From contig OZ241856.1 of NCBI GenBank assembly GCA_965202845.1, forward strand, positions 2,418,001-2,482,000: a stretch of 64,000 nt of DNA, read 5' to 3'. The notes under the pieces are model-generated. The model was given only the letters and a program-made list of their open reading frames with translations, searched no databases and had not been told where the DNA came from. The translations under genes and the position numbers were made by a program. Each line of letters starts with the position of its first letter. Position 1 is the stretch's first letter. The stretch is from CBDATA01 sp965202845 (GTDB lineage Bacteria > Acidobacteriota > Vicinamibacteria > Marinacidobacterales > Marinacidobacteraceae). Of the stretch, positions 36,618-44,882 are shown piece after piece.

Positions 36618-37274
36618 ATGAAAAACCGCTGGGAACTTGATCTGCACAATGCGGTCGCATATGACAATTCGGTATCCGTGAGGGCGCTGATCCAAGCCGG
36701 CGCAAAGGTAAACATCAAAAACCAGTCCGGCGATACGCCCCTCCACTTGGCGGCAATACGGAATCACTTTGCGATCGCAAAGGAGTTGATTCTGGCAAAA
36801 GCGGATGTTAACGCAAAAAACAATAACGGACACACCCCCCTGTACTACGCGATACAACATCAGCCTCAGGAAAAAGAATTGGTTATGCAAATGTTGATCG
36901 ATACAGGAGCGGACGGGAAAAGCCTTTTGCGCGATGCAGCAAAGGACAACAAGATCAAAATTATGAAAAGGCTACTCAGCGCAGGAGTGAGCGGAAAAAG
37001 CATATTACGTGAAGCGGCTCAAAAAGGCGACATAAAGGTTGTCAAAACACTTTTCGCCGCAGATGTATATGGAGGAGAAGTTTTACGCGAAGTAGCAAGA
37101 GCAGGAGACATAAGCGCCACGAGGACATTGCTTGAATCAGAAATTGAAAGAGGAAGCCTTCTGCGTGACGCAGCCAAGACCGGTGACACAAAAGTCATAG
37201 ACTCATTGCTACGAGTGGGCGCAAACAAGACGATCTTGCTGCACCAAGCCGTCCGACGGGGTGACGTCAAAATT
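36618..37274 (+). pseudogene. Ank-helicase fragment 1: N-terminal ankyrin repeats
   Basis: The first 219 codons. Ankyrin consensus blocks are visible (SGDTPLHLAAIRNHF, NGHTPLYYAIQHQ), followed by shorter 33-residue-like units of the form GxxLLRDAAKxGDxxxxxxLLxAG that lack the TPLH box. ATG 36618 has no evident Shine-Dalgarno. The fragment is cut after GTC AAA ATT, and the last eight bases, TCAAAATT, are the left target duplication of ISL3 copy 1. Translation would run five residues into the element and stop at 37292. Confidence 0.85.
37267..37274. repeat. 8-bp target duplication, left copy (ISL3 copy 1)
   Basis: TCAAAATT, repeated exactly at 38743-38750 on the other side of the element. Keeping one copy restores the ankyrin reading frame. 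Confidence 0.9.
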
Positions 37275-37393
37275 GCCTCAATTGAGATTTGAGTGGGTAG
37301 AATGGAGACCGCCGGGATTCCGGGTGTCAAGGGCGGGCTTGCACGGCGTAGCGAACCCTTGACTCACGGAATCCGGCGGGCACGCTCGAAAAA

Positions 37394-37472
37394 GGGTCGA
37401 AAGCGGGAAGCCGCAACCGTCCCCAGCCAGCGTCGCCACACACCAATGGAACACTTTTCCCGCTTTCGACCC
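37394..37472 (+). promoter_or_regulatory. Stem-loop in the ISL3 leader
   Basis: GGGTCGAAAGCGGGA (37394-37408) is perfectly complementary to TCCCGCTTTCGACCC (37458-37472), separated by 49 nt, and lies just before the AGGAG site of the transposase. A second pair, GTCAAGGG/CCCTTGAC, lies further upstream. The same structures occur in all five ISL3 copies. They may limit transposase expression from incoming transcripts or act at the DNA level. The role is inferred. Confidence 0.5.
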
Positions 37473-37493
37473 TGAAAAAAAGGAGCGCATCCA

Positions 37494-38735
37494 GTGCTAC
37501 ACGAGCTTTTCGCCCAAGCCCTCGGCATCCCGGACCCCTGGTTCGTCGAGAACGTGGAATTCGACAAGGACCAAGGAAAGCTGAGCATCCGCGTCGATTT
37601 CCGCAGGGGCGCCCGCTTCGCCCACCAGAACCACGACGGCCTCCATCCGGTCCACGACACCAAGACCAAGCGCTTCCGCCACCTCAACTTCTTCCAATTC
37701 GAGTGCGAACTGGTGGCGCGCGTCCCCCGGGTGCGCCTCCCCAACGGCAAGGTCGCGCTGGTCTCGCCGCCCTGGGCCGGCAAGCTCTCCGGGTTCTCCC
37801 TCCTCTTCGAAGCCTTGATTCTCGCCATGTGCCAGGACATGACCTTCGCCGCCGTCGCACGGCTCGCCGGACTCTCCCAGCACCAAACCCAGGCCATCTC
37901 CAACCGCTATGTGGAACTCGCCACCGAAACCGACGACCAAGCCGACGTCCGCGCCGTCGCCATCGACGAAACCTCCCGCGCGCGCGGCCACAACTACGTC
38001 ACCGTCGTCGCAGACGCCCGAAAACGCCGGGTCATCTTCGTCGGAGAAGGCCGCGCCGCCGACTCCGTCGACCGATTCGCCCGAAGCCTCGAAGCCCACG
38101 GCGGAGACCCCGAAGCCGTCGAAGTCGCCTCCATCGACATGTCCCCCGCCTACATGAAGGGCGTCGCAGAGCATCTCCCCAACGCCCAGATCACCTTCGA
38201 CAAATTCCACGTCATCGCTCACGCATCCAAGGCCCTCGACCAGACCCGGCGCATCGAGCAGCGCGCCAACCCCCAACTCAAGGGCATGCGCTGGGCGCTC
38301 CTCAAAAATCCCGAACGACTCGGCCCCGAACAGCGCGCCCAACTCAACGCTCTCATCGCGCAGGCCCCCGGAAAGCGCACCGCCCGAGCCTGGATGTACC
38401 GCGAGCAACTCCGGAACATCCTCAACCGCAAGCAGGTCAACGTCGTCAGAGCCATGCTCCGGCAGTGGTGCGCCAACGTGAACCGCTCCAAGGTCGAACC
38501 CATGAAAGCCGTCGCGCGGATGATCCGCAAACATCTCGAGGGCATCGTCGCGTGGGCCCGAACCCGCCAGACCAACGGCTTCATCGAGGCGCTCAACGGC
38601 CTGTTTCAGGCGGCCAAGCGGAAAGCCAGAGGCTACGGAACCTTCCAGACCATCCGCACCGTGTTCTTCCTCATCGCCGGAAAACTGGACTTCTCCAAGC
38701 TCAACCCTCATGTCGCGTACCCACTCGGTATTTGA
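37494..38735 (+). CDS. ISL3-family transposase (copy 1)
   Basis: A 413-residue DDE transposase. Catalytic residues are probably D158 (VAIDETSR), D215 (SIDMSPAY) and E365 (NGFIEALNG). A helix-turn-helix lies at about 115-140 and the family motif FDKFHVI at about 235-241. The ISL3 block HDTKTKRFRHLNFFQFE is present. However, the zinc-finger cysteines usual after RVPRVR are replaced by RLPNGKVAL. GTG 37494 follows an AGGAG site 8 nt upstream. The gene is intact, identical in protein sequence to copies 3, 4 and 5, and may be active. Confidence 0.93.
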   Translation: MLHELFAQALGIPDPWFVENVEFDKDQGKLSIRVDFRRGARFAHQNHDGLHPVHDTKTKRFRHLNFFQFECELVARVPRVRLPNGKVALVSPPWAGKLSGFSLLFEALILAMCQDMTFAAVARLAGLSQHQTQAISNRYVELATETDDQADVRAVAIDETSRARGHNYVTVVADARKRRVIFVGEGRAADSVDRFARSLEAHGGDPEAVEVASIDMSPAYMKGVAEHLPNAQITFDKFHVIAHASKALDQTRRIEQRANPQLKGMRWALLKNPERLGPEQRAQLNALIAQAPGKRTARAWMYREQLRNILNRKQVNVVRAMLRQWCANVNRSKVEPMKAVARMIRKHLEGIVAWARTRQTNGFIEALNGLFQAAKRKARGYGTFQTIRTVFFLIAGKLDFSKLNPHVAYPLGI

Positions 38736-38750
38736 AAGAGCCTCAAAATT

Positions 38751-38963
38751 CTTATCATGCTGCTTGAAACAATGGATGCGAACGAAAGAAATGAATACAA
38801 ATGGACCCCTCTTCATGTTGCCGCTTTGAATGGTCAATCGTTATCAGTCGTGATTGCATTGCTTGAATCGGGCGCAAATGTGGATCTCGCAGTTGGAAGA
38901 AAATGGACGCCTCTGCACTTCGCGTCGGCGTTCAACAAAACTCCAACAGTAGTGAATGTTCTT
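38751..38963 (+). pseudogene. Ank-helicase fragment 2: ankyrin repeats
   Basis: Codons 220-290 of the restored gene, immediately after the right TCAAAATT duplication. Two ankyrin units are readable: KWTPLHVAALNGQSLSVVI and KWTPLHFASAFNKTPTVV. The fragment ends after GTT CTT, where IS5-type copy 1 enters. The last TT is its target dinucleotide. Confidence 0.85.
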
Positions 38964-38989
38964 GAACCTATCTCGTAATTGAAATTTTT

Positions 38990-40457
38990 GCCTCAATTGA
39001 GATTTGAGTGGGTAGAATGGAGACCGCCGGGATTCCGGGTGTCAAGGGCGGGCTTGCACGGCGTAGCGAACCCTTGACTCACGGAATCCGGCGGGCACGC
39101 TCGAAAAAGGGTCGAAAGCGGGAAGCCGCAACCGTCCCCAGCCAGCGTCGCCACACACCAATGGAACACTTTTCCCGCTTTCGACCCTGAAAAAAAGGAG
39201 CGCATCCAGTGCTACACGAGCTTTTCGCCCAAGCCCTCGGCATCCCGGACCCCTGGTTCGTCGAGAACGTGGAATTCGACAAGGACCAAGGAAAGCTGAG
39301 CATCCGCGTCGATTTCCGCAGGGGCGCCCGCTTCGCCCACCAGAACCACGACGGCCTCCATCCGGTCCACGACACCAAGACCAAGCGCTTCCGCCACCTC
39401 AACTTCTTCCAATTCGAGTGCGAACTGGTGGCGCGCGTCCCCCGGGTGCGCCTCCCCGACGGCAAGGTCGCGCTGGTCTCGCCGCCCTGGGCCGGCAAGC
39501 TCTCCGGGTTCTCCCTCCTCTTCGAAGCCTTGATTCTCGCCATGTGCCAGGACATGACCTTCGCCGCCGTCGCACGGCTCGCCGGACTCTCCCAGCACCA
39601 AACCCAAGCCATCTCCAACCGCTATGTGGAACTCGCCACCGAGACCGACGACCAAGCCGACGTCCGCGCCGTCGCCATCGACGAAACCTCCCGCGCCCGC
39701 GGCCACAACTACGTCACCGTCGTCGCAGACGCCCGAAAACGCCGGGTCATCTTCGTCGGAGAAGGCCGCGCCGCCGACTCCGTCGACCGATTCGCCCGAA
39801 GCCTCGAAGCCCACGGCGGAGACCCCGAAGCCGTCGAAGTCGTCTCCAGCGACATGTCCCCCGCCTACATCAAGGGCGTCGCAGAGCATCTCCCCAACGC
39901 CCAAATCACCTTCGACAAATTCCACGTCATCGCCCACGCGTCCAAGGCCCTCGACCAGACCCGGCGCATCGAGCAGCGCGCCAACCCGCAACTCAAGGGC
40001 ATGCGCTGGGCGCTCCTCAAGAGCCCCGAACGACTCGGCGCCGAACAACGCGCCCAACTCAACGCCCTCATCGCGCAGGCCCCCGGCAAGCGCACCGCCC
40101 GAGCCTGGATGTACCGCGAACAACTCCGGAACATCCTCAACCGCAAGCAGGTCAACGTCGTCCGAGCCATGCTCCGGCAGTGGTGCGCCAACGTGAACCG
40201 CTCCAAGGTAGAACCCATGAAAGCCGTCGCGCGGATGATCCGCAAACATCTCGAGGGCATCGTCGCGTGGGCCCGAACCCGCCAGACCAACGGCTTCATC
40301 GAGGCGCTCAACGGCCTGTTTCAGGCGGCCAAGCGGAAAGCCAGAGGCTACGGAACCTTCCAGACCATCCGCACCGTGTTCTTCCTCATCGCCGGAAAAC
40401 TGGACTTCTCCAAGCTCAACCCTCATGTCGCGTACCCACTCGGTATTTGAAAGAGCC
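38990..40457 (+). mobile_element. ISL3-family insertion sequence, copy 2 (diverged variant), nested in IS5-type copy 1
   Basis: 1468 bp with the same ends as copy 1. The flanking octamers are AAATTTTT (38982-38989) and AAATTTTG (40458-40465), so the duplication has one mismatch. Either a mutation followed insertion or the last base changed at the junction. This copy differs from the other four at scattered positions across the transposase, indicating a separate lineage. Confidence 0.9.
39209..40450 (+). CDS. ISL3-family transposase, variant (copy 2)
   Basis: 413 residues, full length, with the same catalytic residues as copy 1. The differences seen from copy 1 are few and mostly conservative: RLPDGKV for RLPNGKV, VVSSDMSPAYIKGV for VASIDMSPAYMKGV, and LKSPERLGAEQR for LKNPERLGPEQR. 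Additional silent third-position changes are spread along the gene. This pattern is that of an older or separately acquired relative that stayed functional, not of decay. Confidence 0.92.
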   Translation: MLHELFAQALGIPDPWFVENVEFDKDQGKLSIRVDFRRGARFAHQNHDGLHPVHDTKTKRFRHLNFFQFECELVARVPRVRLPDGKVALVSPPWAGKLSGFSLLFEALILAMCQDMTFAAVARLAGLSQHQTQAISNRYVELATETDDQADVRAVAIDETSRARGHNYVTVVADARKRRVIFVGEGRAADSVDRFARSLEAHGGDPEAVEVVSSDMSPAYIKGVAEHLPNAQITFDKFHVIAHASKALDQTRRIEQRANPQLKGMRWALLKSPERLGAEQRAQLNALIAQAPGKRTARAWMYREQLRNILNRKQVNVVRAMLRQWCANVNRSKVEPMKAVARMIRKHLEGIVAWARTRQTNGFIEALNGLFQAAKRKARGYGTFQTIRTVFFLIAGKLDFSKLNPHVAYPLGI

Positions 40458-41013
40458 AAATTTTGGGATGATCTGTGTACAATCCAAACCATGTCCCGCT
40501 TGGCCCACTTGATTCGAATCAGAGAAAAATACTGGGGGAAAATTCAGAAATTCTTCCCGGAAGAAAACATCCCCAAAGGACGTCGGGGACGAAAGCCCGT
40601 GCCCGCACGCGAAGTTCTCGAAGCCGTTCTTTGGCTCCTGCATACCGGTGCGCCGTGGAGGTTTCTGCCGCCAGAGTATCCGAATTACAAAACCGTTCAT
40701 CGCAGGTATCAAGCCTGGTGTCGCGCCGGTGTTTATCCGAAAATCATGGAGAGATTGGTAGCTGAACTTCAAGAGTGCGGTCAGTACGATGGATCGGAAG
40801 GTTTTATCGACGGAATGTTCTTACCTGCGAAAGGCGGAGGTCTCGAAATCGGACGGACGAAGCGTGGTAAAGGCATGAGGATCATGGCGATAGTTGAGAA
40901 ACATGGTTTGCCTTACTCGATCAGCGTACATGCTGCGAATCACCACGAAGTGAAGTTGGTTCAGTTGAATCTGCCATTCCGCATGGTAGAAGAAAAACCG
41001 AAAAATCTGATTG

Positions 41014-41865
41014 GAACCTATCTCAAAATTGCCTGAGAAGGACTGTGATGCAGGCCAGCTGAACGAAACCCAAGAAGTTTTCTGGATGAAATTCCCATCG
41101 AATCAGAATCCGTCGCTGCCACTGTATCCACGCGAAGAAGCGTTCTACCATCCACCTCCTCTGATACCGACGTAGCCGACGTCCGTCTTGCGTCCTCGGC
41201 CTCTTTCGGTTCTTGCGGTGCGGCGCGATCATGTTGATTCCTTTCTCGCGCATATCCTCGTCCAACGCATCACTGTCGTAGGCTTTGTCTCCAATCAGAT
41301 TTTTCGGTTTTTCTTCTACCATGCGGAATGGCAGATTCAACTGAACCAACTTCACTTCGTGGTGATTCGCAGCATGTACGCTGATCGAGTAAGGCAAACC
41401 ATGTTTCTCAACTATCGCCATGATCCTCATGCCTTTACCACGCTTCGTCCGTCCGATTTCGAGACCTCCGCCTTTCGCAGGTAAGAACATTCCGTCGATA
41501 AAACCTTCCGATCCATCGTACTGACCGCACTCTTGAAGTTCAGCTACCAATCTCTCCATGATTTTCGGATAAACACCGGCGCGACACCAGGCTTGATACC
41601 TGCGATGAACGGTTTTGTAATTCGGATACTCTGGCGGCAGAAACCTCCACGGCGCACCGGTATGCAGGAGCCAAAGAACGGCTTCGAGAACTTCGCGTGC
41701 GGGCACGGGCTTTCGTCCCCGACGTCCTTTGGGGATGTTTTCTTCCGGGAAGAATTTCTGAATTTTCCCCCAGTATTTTTCTCTGATTCGAATCAAGTGG
41801 GCCAAGCGGGACATGGTTTGGATTGTACACAGATCATCCCAAAATTTCAATTACGAGATAGGTTC
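41014..41865 (-). mobile_element. IS5-family insertion sequence, copy 2, inverted inside copy 1
   Basis: 852 bp with complete GAACCTATCTC terminal repeats, inserted in opposite orientation within the transposase gene of a sister element. The flanking dinucleotide is TG on both sides. This is a self-into-self insertion. Confidence 0.92.
41023..41814 (-). CDS. IS5-family transposase (copy 2)
   Basis: A 263-residue DDE transposase, full length and the same as the copy 3 protein. Catalytic residues are D107, D176 and E224, as described under copy 3. It is intact and, with its own promoter hexamers near the element end, could act in trans on all three copies. Confidence 0.92.
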   Translation of the reverse strand: MSRLAHLIRIREKYWGKIQKFFPEENIPKGRRGRKPVPAREVLEAVLWLLHTGAPWRFLPPEYPNYKTVHRRYQAWCRAGVYPKIMERLVAELQECGQYDGSEGFIDGMFLPAKGGGLEIGRTKRGKGMRIMAIVEKHGLPYSISVHAANHHEVKLVQLNLPFRMVEEKPKNLIGDKAYDSDALDEDMREKGINMIAPHRKNRKRPRTQDGRRLRRYQRRWMVERFFAWIQWQRRILIRWEFHPENFLGFVQLACITVLLRQF

Positions 41866-42147
41866 TGGAGACAAAGCCTACGACAGTGATGCGTTGGACG
41901 AGGATATGCGCGAGAAAGGAATCAACATGATCGCGCCGCACCGCAAGAACCGAAAGAGGCCGAGGACGCAAGACGGACGTCGGCTACGTCGGTATCAGAG
42001 GAGGTGGATGGTAGAACGCTTCTTCGCGTGGATACAGTGGCAGCGACGGATTCTGATTCGATGGGAATTTCATCCAGAAAACTTCTTGGGTTTCGTTCAG
42101 CTGGCCTGCATCACAGTCCTTCTCAGGCAATTTTGAGATAGGTTCTT

Positions 42148-42284
42148 CTCAAGGCCGGTGCGAATGTAAACGCAAAAGACTGTAACGGGCAGACGCCTTT
42201 GCATTACGCATCGAGATACGGCGCCTCCAGGAATGTAGAGGCTTTGTTGGCAGCGCAAGCGGACATATCCGCCCGAAATGACAA
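42148..42284 (+). pseudogene. Ank-helicase fragment 3: ankyrin repeat
   Basis: A 137-bp remnant between IS5-type copies 1 and 3, easily missed because no usable start lies in it. It reads LKAGANVNAKDCNGQTPLHY and then ASRYGASRNVEALLAAQADI, one classical ankyrin unit and the start of another. It ends two bases into a codon (AA). The codon is completed to AAT by fragment 4. Confidence 0.85.
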
Positions 42285-42299
42285 GAACCTATCTCGTAA

Positions 42300-42328
42300 T
42301 TGAAATTTTGGGATGATCTGTGTACAAT
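42300..42328 (+). promoter_or_regulatory. Promoter of the IS5-type transposase
   Basis: TTGAAA (42300-42305) and TACAAT (42323-42328) with 17 bp spacing make a near-consensus sigma-70 promoter inside the element. The ATG at 42336 lies 7 nt after the -10, so the transcript would be leaderless. In copy 1 this promoter is broken by ISL3 copy 2. Confidence 0.65.
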
Positions 42329-42335
42329 CCAAACC

Positions 42336-43127
42336 ATGTCCCGCTTGGCCCACTTGATTCGAATCAGAGAAAAATACTGGGGGAAAATTCAGAAATTCTT
42401 CCCGGAAGAAAACATCCCCAAAGGACGTCGGGGACGAAAGCCCGTGCCCGCACGCGAAGTTCTCGAAGCCGTTCTTTGGCTCCTGCATACCGGTGCGCCG
42501 TGGAGGTTTCTGCCGCCAGAGTATCCGAATTACAAAACCGTTCATCGCAGGTATCAAGCCTGGTGTCGCGCCGGTGTTTATCCGAAAATCATGGAGAGAT
42601 TGGTAGCTGAACTTCAAGAGTGCGGTCAGTACGATGGATCGGAAGGTTTTATCGACGGAATGTTCTTACCTGCGAAAGGCGGAGGTCTCGAAATCGGACG
42701 GACGAAGCGTGGTAAAGGCATGAGGATCATGGCGATAGTTGAGAAACATGGTTTGCCTTACTCGATCAGCGTACATGCTGCGAATCACCACGAAGTGAAG
42801 TTGGTTCAGTTGAATCTGCCATTCCGCATGGTAGAAGAAAAACCGAAAAATCTGATTGGAGACAAAGCCTACGACAGTGATGCGTTGGACGAGGATATGC
42901 GCGAGAAAGGAATCAACATGATCGCGCCGCACCGCAAGAACCGAAAGAGGCCGAGGACGCAAGACGGACGTCGGCTACGTCGGTATCAGAGGAGGTGGAT
43001 GGTAGAACGCTTCTTCGCGTGGATACAGTGGCAGCGACGGATTCTGATTCGATGGGAATTTCATCCAGAAAACTTCTTGGGTTTCGTTCAGCTGGCCTGC
43101 ATCACAGTCCTTCTCAGGCAATTTTGA
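42336..43127 (+). CDS. IS5-family transposase (copy 3)
   Basis: 263 residues. The DDE triad is probably D107 (GFIDGMFLP), D176 (LIGDKAYDSD) and E224 (RRWMVERFFAW). The N-terminal domain has a KGRRGRKPVPAREVLEAVLWLLHTGAPWRFLPPE-like segment typical of the IS5 group. ATG 42336 is preferred over upstream TTG codons, since it lies just after the promoter and begins the conserved protein. No Shine-Dalgarno is seen. The gene is intact. Confidence 0.93.
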   Translation: MSRLAHLIRIREKYWGKIQKFFPEENIPKGRRGRKPVPAREVLEAVLWLLHTGAPWRFLPPEYPNYKTVHRRYQAWCRAGVYPKIMERLVAELQECGQYDGSEGFIDGMFLPAKGGGLEIGRTKRGKGMRIMAIVEKHGLPYSISVHAANHHEVKLVQLNLPFRMVEEKPKNLIGDKAYDSDALDEDMREKGINMIAPHRKNRKRPRTQDGRRLRRYQRRWMVERFFAWIQWQRRILIRWEFHPENFLGFVQLACITVLLRQF

Positions 43128-43138
43128 GATAGGTTCAA

Positions 43139-43343
43139 TGGATGGACGCCCCTCCATTGCGCTGCGGCGTTCAGAAGACGCTACACAGTGAAAACGTTGC
43201 TCTCCGCAGGCGCGAACGGGACAAACCTGCTTCGCGTAGCAGCTCATACCGGTGAAATTGAAGTTGTAAAGGGATTGCTCGGCGTGGGAGCAGATGAGAA
43301 GGAGTTGCTACTTGAGGCAGCCAAAAATGGGAAAACCAATGTT
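43139..43343 (+). pseudogene. Ank-helicase fragment 4: ankyrin repeats
   Basis: Continues fragment 3 as NGWTPLHCAAAFRRR, then TVKTLLSAGANGTNLLRVAA and EIEVVKGLLGVGADEKELLL-type units. It ends with ACC AAT GTT. The last eight bases CCAATGTT are the target duplication of ISL3 copy 3 and recur at 46743-46750. Three bases into the element the frame meets unrelated sequence. Confidence 0.85.
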
Positions 43344-43350
43344 GGCTCTT

Positions 43351-44592
43351 TCAAATACCGAGTGGGTACGCGACATGAGGGTTGAGCTTGGAGAAGTCCA
43401 GTTTTCCGGCGATGAGGAAGAACACGGTGCGGATGGTCTGGAAGGTTCCGTAGCCTCTGGCTTTCCGCTTGGCCGCCTGAAACAGGCCGTTGAGCGCCTC
43501 GATGAAGCCGTTGGTCTGGCGGGTTCGGGCCCACGCGACGATGCCCTCGAGATGTTTGCGGATCATCCGCGCGACGGCTTTCATGGGTTCGACCTTGGAG
43601 CGGTTCACGTTGGCGCACCACTGCCGGAGCATGGCTCTGACGACGTTGACCTGCTTGCGGTTGAGGATGTTCCGGAGTTGCTCGCGGTACATCCAGGCTC
43701 GGGCGGTGCGCTTTCCGGGGGCCTGCGCGATGAGAGCGTTGAGTTGGGCGCGCTGTTCGGGGCCGAGTCGTTCGGGATTTTTGAGGAGCGCCCAGCGCAT
43801 GCCCTTGAGTTGGGGGTTGGCGCGCTGCTCGATGCGCCGGGTCTGGTCGAGGGCCTTGGATGCGTGAGCGATGACGTGGAATTTGTCGAAGGTGATCTGG
43901 GCGTTGGGGAGATGCTCTGCGACGCCCTTCATGTAGGCGGGGGACATGTCGATGGAGGCGACTTCGACGGCTTCGGGGTCTCCGCCGTGGGCTTCGAGGC
44001 TTCGGGCGAATCGGTCGACGGAGTCGGCGGCGCGGCCTTCTCCGACGAAGATGACCCGGCGTTTTCGGGCGTCTGCGACGACGGTGACGTAGTTGTGGCC
44101 GCGCGCGCGGGAGGTTTCGTCGATGGCGACGGCGCGGACGTCGGCTTGGTCGTCGGTTTCGGTGGCGAGTTCCACATAGCGGTTGGAGATGGCCTGGGTT
44201 TGGTGCTGGGAGAGTCCGGCGAGCCGTGCGACGGCGGCGAAGGTCATGTCCTGGCACATGGCGAGAATCAAGGCTTCGAAGAGGAGGGAGAACCCGGAGA
44301 GCTTGCCGGCCCAGGGCGGCGAGACCAGCGCGACCTTGCCGTTGGGGAGGCGCACCCGGGGGACGCGCGCCACCAGTTCGCACTCGAATTGGAAGAAGTT
44401 GAGGTGGCGGAAGCGCTTGGTCTTGGTGTCGTGGACCGGATGGAGGCCGTCGTGGTTCTGGTGGGCGAAGCGGGCGCCCCTGCGGAAATCGACGCGGATG
44501 CTCAGCTTTCCTTGGTCCTTGTCGAATTCCACGTTCTCGACGAACCAGGGGTCCGGGATGCCGAGGGCTTGGGCGAAAAGCTCGTGTAGCAC
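43351..44592 (-). CDS. ISL3-family transposase (copy 3)
   Basis: 413 residues, same protein as copy 1, complete from GTG to stop. The leader upstream of position 44720 (on this strand) is interrupted by the IS1634-type element. The 15-bp stem-loop and ribosome-binding site next to the gene remain, so expression may be altered but is not obviously lost. Confidence 0.92.
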   Translation of the reverse strand: MLHELFAQALGIPDPWFVENVEFDKDQGKLSIRVDFRRGARFAHQNHDGLHPVHDTKTKRFRHLNFFQFECELVARVPRVRLPNGKVALVSPPWAGKLSGFSLLFEALILAMCQDMTFAAVARLAGLSQHQTQAISNRYVELATETDDQADVRAVAIDETSRARGHNYVTVVADARKRRVIFVGEGRAADSVDRFARSLEAHGGDPEAVEVASIDMSPAYMKGVAEHLPNAQITFDKFHVIAHASKALDQTRRIEQRANPQLKGMRWALLKNPERLGPEQRAQLNALIAQAPGKRTARAWMYREQLRNILNRKQVNVVRAMLRQWCANVNRSKVEPMKAVARMIRKHLEGIVAWARTRQTNGFIEALNGLFQAAKRKARGYGTFQTIRTVFFLIAGKLDFSKLNPHVAYPLGI

Positions 44593-44720
44593 TGGATGCG
44601 CTCCTTTTTTTCAGGGTCGAAAGCGGGAAAAGTGTTCCATTGGTGTGTGGCGACGCTGGCTGGGGACGGTTGCGGCTTCCCGCTTTCGACCCTTTTTCGA
44701 GCGTGCCCGCCGGATTCCGT

Positions 44721-44729
44721 GAGTCAAGG
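44721..44729. repeat. 9-bp direct repeat, left copy (IS1634-type copy 1)
   Basis: GAGTCAAGG, repeated at 46652-46660. It is the target duplication of the IS1634-type element in the ISL3 leader. Confidence 0.85.
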
Positions 44730-44870
44730 CCCGACTTTGACAGTTTGAGCCCGATTTCGGTCGGAGCGTCGGATCGGGAAGCTGTTGAAAACAAACATGT
44801 TCTGAAACAAGGGAGCTTTTCGCTACTCGCTCTGTTGTGCCTAGCGATTTTTCTGGTTTGACTTCTGTGC

Positions 44871-44876
44871 TATACT
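44871..44876 (+). promoter_or_regulatory. Candidate -10 of the IS1634-type transposase
   Basis: TATACT ends 6 nt before the ATG at 44883, with no Shine-Dalgarno between. This again predicts a leaderless mRNA. The -35 region is weak. Confidence 0.45.
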
Positions 44877-44882
44877 CCACCC

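Larger units (their letters stand above)
37275..38742 (+). mobile_element. ISL3-family insertion sequence, copy 1
   Basis: A 1468-bp element. The ends are imperfect inverted repeats about 25 bp long: the left end starts GCCTCAATTGAGATTTGAGT, and the right end read inward starts GGCTCTTTCAAATACCGAGT. They share GAGTGGGTA at the inner side. It is flanked by the 8-bp duplication TCAAAATT, as expected for ISL3. About 220 bp of leader precede the transposase and hold a perfect 15-bp inverted repeat (37394-37408 and 37458-37472). It is inserted directly in the ankyrin-helicase gene in the same orientation. Confidence 0.93.
40491..42136 (+). pseudogene. IS5-family transposase of copy 1, split by IS5-type copy 2
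   Basis: The N-terminal part (ATG 40491 to about 41013) covers residues 1-174 up to KNLIG. The C-terminal part (41868-42136) resumes with the catalytic GDKAYD segment and runs to the normal stop. The inverted sister copy between them ends translation after a few foreign residues (TYLKIA). Removing copy 2 with one TG restores the 263-residue protein seen in copy 3. Confidence 0.9.
38964..42145 (+). mobile_element. IS5-family insertion sequence, copy 1, carrying two nested elements
   Basis: Without its guests this element is 852 bp, exactly the size of the other two copies. The left end is GAACCTATCTCGTAATTG. The right end read inward is GAACCTATCTCAAAATTG, giving 18-bp terminal repeats with two mismatches. 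It is flanked by the dinucleotide TT, one copy of which is needed to rejoin the ankyrin frame. ISL3 copy 2 sits 26 bp inside its left end, in the promoter -35 region. IS5-type copy 2 sits inverted within its transposase gene. Confidence 0.9.
42285..43136 (+). mobile_element. IS5-family insertion sequence, copy 3
   Basis: An uninterrupted 852-bp element. Terminal repeats are 18 bp with two mismatches, and AA dinucleotides flank both sides (42283-42284 and 43137-43138). It is inserted in the ankyrin region in the same orientation as the gene. It served as reference for the structure of copies 1 and 2. Confidence 0.93.

Noticed and set aside
38757..38978. A stand-alone 73-residue ankyrin gene
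   Set aside because: It is the second fragment of the interrupted helicase gene: target duplications rejoin it in frame with both neighbours, and its last residues come from the IS5-type end.
43294..44589. Long open frames antisense to the ISL3 transposases (also at 37497, 39212, 47760 and 50096)
   Set aside because: They mirror an intact transposase with catalytic residues, recur only with the element, and have acidic glycine-rich sequence typical of antisense frames in GC-biased genes.
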